A stretch of DNA of 64,000 nt from contig JAQNBH010000002.1 of NCBI GenBank assembly GCA_028752905.1, positions 32,139,530-32,203,529 of the forward strand, given 5' to 3'. Shown here in pieces: positions 10,901 through 18,943 of the stretch. Position numbers and translations under genes: made by a program. Within the stretch, counting starts at the first letter, position 1, and each line of letters opens with the position of its first letter. The notes beneath the pieces were generated by a model, which saw only the letters and a list, made by a program, of their open reading frames with translations, made no database searches and was not told the origin of the DNA. Source of the stretch: Cladorhizidae sp. MBARI D1340-BT2. Lineage: Eukaryota > Porifera > Demospongiae > Poecilosclerida > Cladorhizidae.

Positions 10901-13900
10901 GCAGCCTTTCTCACCTTATGAGGATTGCTATAGAGGCACCAGAAGTACTCTCTGAGAGCGACCTTGAAGAGATTGTGGACGTATGGCAGAGAAAACCAAG
11001 AAGAACCTCAGTTTGACATTCCTATCATTTGAACCTGATATCATAAGCTTATTACACCTTTCTTGTATTACACCTTTCTTGACATTATTAAAAAAAAAAT
11101 CTCTAATTTCAAGGGGGGGGGGGGCGAGAATGATACAAGGGGGGGCAAATGCCCCCCCCCCGCCCCCCCCTAAATACACCCCTGGCAGTCGCCTCACCGG
11201 CCATGGCTTGTCGTAAAGCTAATTTTGATTTCTTAAAAAATCGTAAAGCCAACCAACCAGAGAGAAATTCCGCAGAGGTTTGAAGGGAATTGGCTGTGGT
11301 GGTAAAGGGTCTAGCTTGTCTGCCGAGTTGATCAAGAAACCATTCCGTGCTTGTGGCATCACTGTGAAGGTGGACGGGTCTGAAGATGGAGAAATTCACT
11401 GCCTCAAAGTCAATCTTGGACGAAGAGGATGAAGAACAGATCGAACATAACGAACTCATTGTAGATAATGATAGCGATTAGGAACTCTACTACCTAGCTC
11501 AATGTTTGAAATGAAACAATCACAACCACAATGATGCACAAAAAAATTGCGTCAGCACAATAGCGCAATTCTGGCTTGGCACTGCGCAAGCGCATTGCTT
11601 GAAGATCGCAACTTGATTTGGCTGAAATAAATACAAGTCGCGACTTATATTCGAGTGAATACGGTATATATATATATATATTTATAGAGTATATATACTC
11701 TATTAGTGTGCATGCAGTAGCTGTCAGTACCACTGGATGCCAAAGCTTCTCATCTGGGTGTTCATGTCAAGCGTATGGAAGTTGCAGCGTCTCCATGGTG
11801 ACTTCATGTGTTAGTGTAACCGAGGTCCCCCAACTTTGGGTGCATGTAACTTTTGTATACTTGTACCTTGACCTATAATTTTAGTGCCTCAGGGAAGCAC
11901 ATCGGTAGAGCCATTTTTAAATAATGGTGAACTATTTAAGTTATTCAGCTCTGAAGTTGGGATCCCTCCTCCATTATGACCTGTGTTTATGTGTATTTGC
12001 CTCCAGGCTGCACATCTGTTCTGGACTGTGTGGGCATTGCTTCAAGCTCAGTACTCCTGCATAACCTTTGATTATGTCTCGTAAGCCACACCCACAACTA
12101 AGCGTTGACAATGCTTGCACACGATTACTATACAGGAAAGGGAGGGGCATAAATCTTATTTATTTAACCCTTTTTTCATGTATTTTGTCTCATAATTTTT
12201 TTGAGATTTCCTCCTCCTGTTCTGCATGCAGACAGGAAGATTCGATGCAAATAAAAGATGTCTGTCGTGTGTGTCCTCCATACACAGTGACTGTTGTTGC
12301 TAGGCTGCTCAAACATGAATGAACTTTTATGATTGGTGTGGACATATGCTTCCTTGAATTAGGTGACCCGAACTCCTGGAGCCATCGTCGCTAAGAAGCC
12401 TGCACTAGCAACTGTCGGCCATCTTGTTTCGCGGTTTACTTGTGCGTGCATTTTACACCTTCTTGACAATGCACACCAGTAACGGAACTTTGTGGCACTA
12501 CTAACAAAACAGTTACGTTAGAGCTCACCTAATGCGAACAGTCTCCTAGCGAGGCTGCTTCTAGCATCACTCTATTAGCTAGCTATGCTAGAGCTCACCT
12601 AATGCAAACAGTCTGCTAGTGAGGCTGCCTCTAGCCTTACTCTATTAGCTAGCTATGCTAGAGCTCACCTAATGCGAACAGTCTCCTAGCGAGGCTGCTT
12701 CTAGCCTCGCTAGCTATGCTAGAGTTCACGGAATGCAAACAGTCTGCTAGTGAGGCTGCCTCTAGCCTTACTCTATTAGCTAGCTATGCTAGAGCTCACC
12801 TAATGCAAATAGTCTGCCACGAGGCTGCCTCCAGCCTCACTATTAGAAATGGCAAAATTTATAGCTGATTGTCGCAGCTTCAACTTAAAAATAAATTAAT
12901 TGAGTTGCGCCCTCTCCCCCCTCACCCCTGAATATTTGTTAGTGATAATATTATGTTTATGCATGTATACTGCGGGTCATATGGAACTGAGTGTGTGCAC
13001 AGCACACATTGCGAGAACTGGAGTGTGTGCACAGCACACAATGCGAGAACTGGAGTGTGAACACAGCACACAATGCGAGGTCGTTTGGAACTGATTGTGT
13101 ACACAAAGCACAAATTGAAAGATCGTATGGGACTGAGTTTGTACACAGAGCACATAATATCTTCTACTGAAATGCTATTCCTAATTTTTGACATAGTTTG
13201 TATTTAATCAAGGGGCAACTGTAGATAATAAAAAATGGGGCAAATGAAAAATGGGGCAAATGAAGGATTTTTTCCAGCTTAACTCTTGTGCTCCATTTCA
13301 AAGTTTTTCTCCGTGCAATTTAGAAGAAATCATAACTTTGCTACATTTCACTTTCAATGCTTATTTTAAAGTCATGTGAGAGCTCTTTTAAAGTCATGTG
13401 AGAGCTCTTTTAAGGTCATGCGAGAGCTCTTTGAGTCATGTGAGAGCTCTTTTAGAGTCATGTCGGAGCTCTTTTAGAGTCATGTGAGAGCTCTTTTAGA
13501 GTCACATGAGAGCTCTTTAAAGTCACGTGAGAGCTTTTTAAAGTCATGTGAGAGCTCTTTTAAAGTCATGTGAGAGCTCTTTTAAAGTCATGTGAAAGGC
13601 ATGTCAGAGCTCTTTTAGAGTCATGTGAGAGCTCTTTTAGAGTCATGTGAGAGCTCTTTTAAAGTCATGTGATATGAGTGTTATTTTAAAGTCATGTGAG
13701 AGCTCTTTTAGGTCATGTGATATGAGTGTTCACATTTTTGCATAGCCCAAGGATTACCAAGTTGTGGAGATTATGAAAAGGTGACCTTTGTGTTTTAATC
13801 AGCATAGCTCAAGTGGAGACCTAGAACTAATAAACACTTGGTATGTAGACAATGATGTCACATCACATGCTTTAAGGTTTATCTATAAATTAATTAAATC

Positions 13901-16900
13901 AGCTCTTTGGTTTAGCCAACTTTTCAACTGAAATACTTCGGTCCTCATCAGGGAAAAAATCTTAAATAGATACTCCTCCTCTTATAGAAACACTGAGAGA
14001 GAGGAATGCCCTTTTTGTGTGTGCCAGATCTTGCTGGATTCAGAAAATGTGCCTAAAGAGACATTCAACACATCATTTGGAAGCACAGAGGATTAGCAAC
14101 ATTGACCTGCACTAATGAGAGGGGGGAAATTGTCTTTATTCATAACATCATTATTCATGGCATCATTATTCATGGCATCATTATTCATGGCATAATTATT
14201 CAGTGCATTATTATTCATTGCATTATTATTCATTGCACCATTATTCATGGAATCATTATTCAGTGCATCTTTATTCAGTGCACCATTATTCACTGCAGCA
14301 TTATTCAGTGCACCATTATTCACTGGATCATTATTCACTGCATCATTATTCATATTGCATCATTATTCATTGCATCATTATTCAGTGCACCATTATTCAC
14401 TGCATCATTATTTATATTGCATCATTATTCAGTGCACCATTATTCACTGCATCATTATTCATATTGCATCATTATTCAGTGCACCATTATTCACTGCATC
14501 ATTATTCATATTGCATCATTATTCAGTGCATCATTATTCACTGCATCTTTATTCACTGCATCATTATTCAGTGCACCATTATTCAGTGCACCATTATTCA
14601 GTGCACCATTATTCAGTGCACCATTATTCACTGCACCATTATTCACTGCATCATTATTCATATTGCATCATTATTCAGTGCACCATTATTCAGTGCATCT
14701 TTATTCAGTGCACCATTATTCACTGCAGCATTATTCAGTGCACCATTATTCACTGGATCATTATTCACTGCATCATTATTTATATTGCATCATTATTCAC
14801 TGCATCATTATTCACTGCATCATTATTGATATTGCATCATTATTCAGTGCACCATTATTCACTGCATCATTATTCATATTGCATCATTATTCAGTGCATC
14901 ATTATTCAGTGCACCATTATTCAGTGCATCTTTATTCAGTGCACCATTATTCACTGCAGCATTATTCAGTGCACCATTATTCACTGGATCATTATTCACT
15001 GCATCATTATTTATATTGCATCATTATTCACTGCATCATTATTCACTGCATCATTATTCATATTGCATCATTATTCAGTGCACCATTATTCACTGCATCA
15101 TTATTCATATTGCATCATTATTCAGTGCATCATTATTCAGTGCACCATTATTCAGTGCACCATTATTCAGTGCACCATTATTCACTGCACCATTATTCAC
15201 TGCATCATTATTCATCATCATTATTCAGTGTACCATTATTCACTGCATCATTATTCATATTGCATCATTATTCAGTGCATCATTATTCAGTGCACCATTA
15301 TTCAGTGCACCATTATTCAGTGCACCATTATTCACTGCATCATTATTTATATTGCATCATTATTCACTGCATCATTATTCACTGCATCATTATTCATATT
15401 GCATCATTATTCAGTGCACCATTATTCACATCTTTATTCACTGCATCATTATTCAGTGCACCATTATTCAGTGCACCATTATTCAGTGCACCATTATTCA
15501 GTGCACCATTATTCACTGCACCATTATTCACTGCATCATTATTCATATTGCATCATTATTCAGTGCATCATTATTCACTGCATCTTTATTCACTGCATCA
15601 TTATTCAGTGCACCATTATTCAGTGCACCATTATTCAGTGCACCATTATTCACTGCACCATTATTCACTGCACCATTATTCACTGCATCATTATTCATAT
15701 TGCATCATTATTCAGTGCATCATTATTCAGTGCACCTTTATTCACTGCATCATTATTCATTGCACCATTATTCAGTGCACCATTATTCAGTGCACCATTA
15801 TTCAGTGCACCATTATTCAGTGCACCATTATTCATTGCACCATTATTCATTGCACCATTATTCATTGCACCATTATTCATATTGTATCATTATTCAGTGC
15901 ACCATTATTCAGTGCACCATTATTCATTGCATCATTATTCAGTGCACCATTATTCAGTGCACCATTATACAGTGCACCATTATTCAGTGCACCATTATTC
16001 AGTGCACCATTATTCAGTGCACCATTATTCAGTGCACCATTATTCATTGCACCATTATTCAGTGCACCATTATTCAGTGCACCATTATTCAGTGCACCAT
16101 TATTCATTGCACCATTATTCATTGCACCATTATTCATTGCACCATTATTCAGTGGACCATTATTCATTGCACCATTATTCAGTGCACCATTATTCAGTGC
16201 CACCATTATTCAGTGCACCATTATTCATTGCACCATTATTCAGTGCACCATTATTCAGTGCACCATTATTCAGTGCACCATTATTCAGTGCACCATTATT
16301 CATTGCACCATTATTCAGTGCCACCATTATTCAGTGCCACCATTATTCAGTGCACCATTATTCATTGCACCATTATTCAGTGCCACCATTATTCAGTGCA
16401 CCATTATTCAGTGCACCGCACCATTATTCAGTGCACCATTATTCAGTGCACCATTATTCAGTGCACCATTATTCATTGCACCATTATTCAGTGCCACCAT
16501 TATTCAGTGCACCATTATTCAGTGCACCATTATTCATTGCATCATAATTCAGTGCCACCATTATTCAGTGCACCATTATTCAGTGCACCATTATTCAGTG
16601 CGACCATTATTCAGTGCACCATTATTCAGTGCACCATTATTCATTGCACCATTATTCATTGCACCATTATTCATATTGCATCATTATTCAGTGCACCATT
16701 ATTCATTGCACCATTATTCATTGCACCATTATTCATATTGCATCATTATTCAGTGCACCATTATTCATTGCACCATTATTCAGTGCACCATTATTCATTG
16801 CACCATTATTCATTGCACATTATGACTTGTTTTTGTAATTATCTTTGCCCCAGATATGCTGGTTTGAGGTTTAAGGAATATCTGAGAAGAAAATCATCTT

Positions 16901-16914
16901 TCAGTACTATATAA
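4861..16914 (+). CDS. ETNK: ethanolamine kinase, C-terminal part in four exons
   Basis: Ethanolamine kinase phosphorylates ethanolamine with ATP, the first step of the CDP-ethanolamine route to phosphatidylethanolamine, in the cytosol. Four exons (4861-4962, 6507-6592, 12007-12080, 16854-16914) have AG acceptors and, for the first three, GT donors. Their phases match and together they give about 107 residues ending at TAA 16912-16914. The fragment carries family C-terminal signatures: GVDDVNYDLYP, EVNMFAL, AAHLFWTVWALLQAQYS and YAGLRFKEYLRRK. The GV.DV.Y..YP segment fits ethanolamine kinase better than choline kinase. Catalytic exons (HxD...N motif) must lie left of position 1. Introns are swollen by a hAT transposon and at least seven tandem arrays. 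Assignment rests on recalled family motifs, not on a search. Confidence 0.85.
5044..5620 (+). repeat. ~60-bp minisatellite in intron A-B
   Basis: About nine to ten copies of a unit containing aggaagtaagtagacagcat, gcagccactgaggacacag and ctgcttctcctcctagg. Units differ mainly in the last ten bases. It lies directly downstream of exon A of ethanolamine kinase. Confidence 0.95.
5621..6506. other. intron sequence with a G-quadruplex motif
   Basis: No gene seen. A run of four G tracts separated by single A (5844-5866) fits a G-quadruplex pattern on the plus strand. A segment around 6064-6103 (tctggaagttcttcttcggt...) resembles 32212-32251, suggesting a decayed dispersed repeat. Confidence 0.5.
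6507..6592 (+). CDS. ETNK: ethanolamine kinase exon B
   Basis: Acceptor ttgcag at 6501-6506 and donor gtgagt at 6593. The first two bases complete a Val codon started in exon A, followed by 28 codons without a stop ending in EVDALYREVNMFAL. In the family this motif directly precedes the (A)(S/A)H(F/L)FW segment found in exon C, which confirms the join. Confidence 0.85.
6694..6790 (+). repeat. TG-rich microsatellite
   Basis: Impure (TG)n and (TGGG)n sequence with a short CGCGCG core, able to form Z-DNA. No coding content. Confidence 0.8.
6850..6970 (+). repeat. ~43-bp tandem repeat, three copies
   Basis: Three copies of a unit like ccacacccaccttcaatatc followed by acatggtcagtgttgtaatgag, each with an acatga/acatgg core. 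Confidence 0.8.
7264..7506 (+). repeat. ~100-bp tandem triplication of a dispersed repeat
   Basis: Three copies starting near 7264, 7361 and 7467, each with aaaagataggtctctctgtg followed by tgctctctcttgatactaaa. A single further copy is present at 39036-39127, so this is a dispersed family locally amplified. Confidence 0.85.
8152..8176 (+). repeat. poly-G run of 25 bases
   Basis: Uninterrupted run of G within the hAT leader. It may form a quadruplex and its length is prone to sequencing and replication error. Confidence 0.9.
8422..8797 (+). repeat. tandem repeats in hAT leader (about 110-140 bp, three copies)
   Basis: Three copies containing accaccacgtg, ctctcctttgtaggtttgtc and tcagtccattatgtcatggt, the first longer. 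The array ends about 40 bases before the transposase ATG. The CACGTG E-box repeated in each copy could be a binding site; that is inference. Confidence 0.85.
8839..11016 (+). pseudogene. hAT transposase (two frameshifts)
   Basis: DDE-type cut-and-paste transposase of the hAT superfamily, of the kind with a TTF/ZMYM-like N-terminus and a DUF4371-like core. Three frames join in order: 8839 to about 9093 (Ser-rich, then a Lys-rich stretch and the start of a zinc-finger-like region), about 9093 to 9910 (rest of the finger, then MADECTDVTNVEELSVF and GLGFDGAATFSGRNTGVQ and an HCHCH motif), and about 9912-11016 (SDTRWLAHERC, then the C-terminal dimerisation segment ISIPVSTASVERSFSQMK). Stop TGA ends at 11016. 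About 720 residues in total is normal for the family. Each shift looks like a one-base indel, so the copy is inactive but not old. Confidence 0.9.
11139..11158 (+). repeat. G/C hairpin near hAT 3' end
   Basis: Seven G and CA, a two-base A loop, then TG and a run of C form a near-perfect stem. Another C-rich block follows up to the terminal inverted repeat. Such subterminal structures may be transposase sites. Confidence 0.6.
12007..12080 (+). CDS. ETNK: ethanolamine kinase exon C
   Basis: Acceptor tgcctccag ends at 12006 and donor gtaagcc starts at 12081. The 74 bases encode AAHLFWTVWALLQAQYSCIT plus FDYV and two bases of a Ser codon. Failure to splice gives a stop at once (TCG TAA). This is the most conserved block of the kinase C-terminus and the strongest evidence for the gene identity. 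Confidence 0.9.
12521..12842 (+). repeat. ~65-bp minisatellite in intron C-D
   Basis: Five copies of a unit like gctagagctcacctaatgcg, aacagtctcctagcgaggct and gcttctagcctcactctatt ending in agctagctat. The fourth copy is shortened and more diverged. Confidence 0.9.
12985..13150 (+). repeat. ~32-bp tandem repeat
   Basis: Four to five copies of a unit containing gtgtgcacagcacacaatgc and gagaactgga. Later copies are diverged. Confidence 0.85.
13371..13732 (+). repeat. 22-bp minisatellite
   Basis: About fifteen copies of aaagtcatgtgagagctctt plus tt, with shortened units. Each unit contains the palindrome gagctc. Confidence 0.95.
13914..13951 (-). other. hammerhead-like foldback core, copy a
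   Basis: Minus strand reads CTGATGAG, a short imperfect stem-loop (ACCGAA/TTCAGT, one mismatch), then GAAA. A clearly related sequence on the same strand is at 39874-39910. The order CTGATGA, stem, GAAA is that of a hammerhead ribozyme, but one extra base precedes the stem, so activity is uncertain. Confidence 0.35.
14139..16816 (+). repeat. 15-bp minisatellite, 2.7 kb
   Basis: About 175 copies of a unit such as cattattcactgcat, with variants at two or three positions (cagtg, cactg, cattg, catattg). Because 15 is a multiple of three and the unit has no stop in several frames, it creates very long artificial reading frames on both strands (over 900 codons on plus; an Asn-Asn-Gly-Ala pattern on minus). 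Composition is strictly periodic with no domain, so it is not called as a gene. It lies in the last intron of ethanolamine kinase and stops just before its terminal exon. Confidence 0.95.
16854..16914 (+). CDS. ETNK: ethanolamine kinase terminal exon D
   Basis: Acceptor atctttgccccag ends at 16853. The first base completes Ser, then YAGLRFKEYLRRKSSFSTI and TAA at 16912-16914. The family C-terminus (Tyr-Ala, Arg-Phe, then a basic tail) is matched. A 15-bp minisatellite ends only about 37 bases upstream of the acceptor, so the branch point lies in or beside the array. Confidence 0.85.
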
Positions 16915-16923
16915 GGAACTTAA

Positions 16924-16929
16924 AATAAA
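16924..16929 (+). terminator. polyadenylation signal AATAAA of ethanolamine kinase
   Basis: AATAAA lies ten bases after the TAA stop. It is unusually close to the stop, implying a very short 3' UTR, unless one of the later signals is used. Confidence 0.5.
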
Positions 16930-17102
16930 AATCTCAGAATTTCATCATTAGATCAGACAGCAACCACATTATTTATATTTCATTTTGTGTATATAGTTAT
17001 ATTCACCATATTTGGAATATCAGCCAGTCAGTTTGTATGCTGCAATATATACATGTCAACATGATTATGATTTTAGTCGGAATTGTTGTTACCTAATTTT
17101 CC

Positions 17103-17925
17103 AGAGTAGTGGAAAACCAGGATCACTCTCAACCACTCTCAGTGTAGTGGCAAACCAGGATCACTCTCAACCACTCTCAGAGTAGTGGCAAACCAGGATC
17201 ACTCTCAACCACTCTCAGAGTAGTGGCAAACCAGGATCACTCTCAGAGTAGTGGCAAACCAGGATCACTCTCAACCACTCTCAGTGTAGTGGCAAACCAG
17301 GATCACTCTCAACCACTCTCAGAGTAGTGGCAAACCAGGATCACTCTCAACCACTCTCAGAGTATATAGTGGCAAACCAGGATCACTCTCAACCACTCTC
17401 AGAGTAGTGGCAAACCAGGATCACTCTCAACCACTCTCAGAGTATATAGTGGCAAACCAGGATCACTCTCAACCACTCTCAGAGTAGTGGCAAACCAGGA
17501 TCACTCTCAACCACTCTCAGAGTAGTGGCAAACCAGGATCACTCTCAGAGTAGTGGCAAACCAGGATCACTCTCAACCACTCTCAGTGTAGTGGCAAACC
17601 AGGATCAATCTCAACCACTCTCAGAGTAGTGGCAAACCAGGATCACTCTCAACCACTCTCAGAGTAGTGGCAAACCAGGATCACTCTCAACCACTCAGTG
17701 TAGTGGCAAACCAGGATCACTCTCAACCACTCTCAGAGTAGTGACAAACCAGGATCACTCTTGACAAACCAGGATCACTCTCAGAGTAGTGGCAAACCAG
17801 GATCACTCTCAACCACTCTCAGTGTAGTGGCAAACGAGGATCTCTCTCAACCACTCTCAGAGTATATAGTGGCAAACCAGGATCGCTCTCAACCACTCTC
17901 AGAGTAGTGGCAAACCAGGAGATCC
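17103..17925 (+). repeat. ~40-bp minisatellite
   Basis: About twenty copies of agtggcaaaccaggatcact followed by ctcaaccactctcagagt. Some units lack the second half and some carry an inserted atat. Each unit holds an imperfect hairpin (CCACT...AGTGG). Confidence 0.95.
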
Positions 17926-17946
17926 TGGCTGCCACTACTCTGAGAG
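17896..17946. repeat. palindrome closing the 40-bp array
   Basis: The last unit (17896-17919) is followed by its own reverse complement (17924-17946) with a 4-base centre and two or three differences. The array therefore ends in an inverted half unit. Confidence 0.85.
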
Positions 17947-18529
17947 AAGCCTATGTGTGTTCTGTGCTTTGGACTTTGGGGTGTGTATTATAGATTGTGT
18001 GATTTCCTGTTTCTATGGAGGCAGGGTATTTAAACCCTGACTCTCAACTGTTCTGTTAGTCTTTATCTTGGATTGCTCGATTGTTCTATTCGCTTTATAT
18101 ATAATATTCTAAATTTCTATGAATTAAGCTAAGGAGCAATTGTACAGCATAGATATTGCTCCAGTGGCAGTAATTGTTACCAAGTTGGGAGTTATCTACT
18201 GAAGTGACCATCAGCATATGGTGGCAGTGGTGTTCAGCTGAATTAGAACCTCAACAATGCTTACCTAGATGTATTCTAAATTCTTACTGGTTTAAAAAGT
18301 CATTGTTCTATTCATATATGGAGTAAAATAGTGAGCCCACACAGCATGTATAGTTACCTAATTTGTTCTGAATTCTTTCATACTCTAGAAGTAGTTGCCA
18401 GGATAGATTTCTTTGCTATAATTTGGTTTCAAATAGCGAGTGAGATATTGAAGCTACACAAGCACGTATGCTTACCTAGATGTGCTCTGAATTCTTTCTC
18501 TCTTGAGAAGTTTCTGCTGCTTCTGCTTG
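17947..18529. repeat. intergenic stretch with degenerate ~100-bp repeats
   Basis: No gene recognised. Three diverged blocks contain (g)ttacctagatgtattctaaa-like text near 18258, 18350 and 18470, spaced roughly 100-120 bases apart. Confidence 0.45.
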
Positions 18530-18586
18530 ATGGCAGTGGAAGAAGGCGTAGATGACTATATGGAGAATAAACAAGAAACATTGGAA

Positions 18587-18591
18587 CCAAC
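18587..18591. other. target site duplication of element 2, left
   Basis: ccaac directly before the TG of the LTR. The same five bases follow the other LTR at 24042-24046. Confidence 0.9.
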
Positions 18592-18943
18592 TGTGAGGGA
18601 TCTATTCTCTTTGCTAGTATACTATATAGTAGATTCCCATGAAACTGTCTGAATATGGCTTTAAGTTATTAATTCAGTGATAATATGCAGCACACTCACA
18701 ACACAATCAAGAACTCTTGGGCCCCCTGACTCAGAGGCCTGGCTCCTTTAAATAGGCTGCCAGGTGTGAGTCAGGTTATTCCCTTACAAGGTAATACTAA
18801 TTAGCTAGTCTGTTCCTTCCCTGGCCAATCAGAACTGTCCAGGGGAATCTCATGACCTATGTACTATTGGCTATCACTCTCTATGTGGTCTGTGGTCCGA
18901 GTTCAGACCCTTGCAGGGGTTCATGGTTGAGGAATCCCTGACA
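18592..18943 (-). repeat. 3' LTR of element 2
   Basis: 352 bases, TG...CA ends, identical to 23690-24041 except at 18899 as far as I can read. It contains the same TATA-like TATTTAAA on the minus strand at 18754-18747. Confidence 0.95.

Larger units (their letters stand above)
7747..11184 (+). mobile_element. hAT-superfamily DNA transposon
   Basis: The ends form imperfect inverted repeats: CAGGGTTGTATACAG at 7747 and, read inward from 11184, CAGGGGTGTATTTAG (12 of 15 match), the CAGGG-type terminus common in hAT elements. A perfect 6-base direct repeat, gcagtc, touches both ends (7741-7746 and 11185-11190); hAT elements normally make 8-base duplications, so two positions have decayed or the ends are slightly off. 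G-rich subterminal blocks occur at both ends. Inside are a tandem-repeated leader and a transposase gene with two frameshifts. The element lies in an intron of ethanolamine kinase, in the same orientation. Confidence 0.85.

Noticed and set aside
13746..13780. Possible 35-bp exon (catag acceptor, gtgacc donor)
   Set aside because: It lies between ethanolamine kinase exons C and D, but in the phase set by exon C it gives a stop, and exon C joins exon D directly in phase and by family alignment.
14031..14100. Open stretch after gtgtgccag that looked like an exon
   Set aside because: No donor, no recognised motif, and the adjoining kinase exons do not need it.
14102..16914. Open reading frames of up to 907 codons on plus and Asn-Asn-Gly-Ala frames on minus
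   Set aside because: They come from a 15-base unit with no stop in several frames; all frames are open at once and the peptide is purely periodic.
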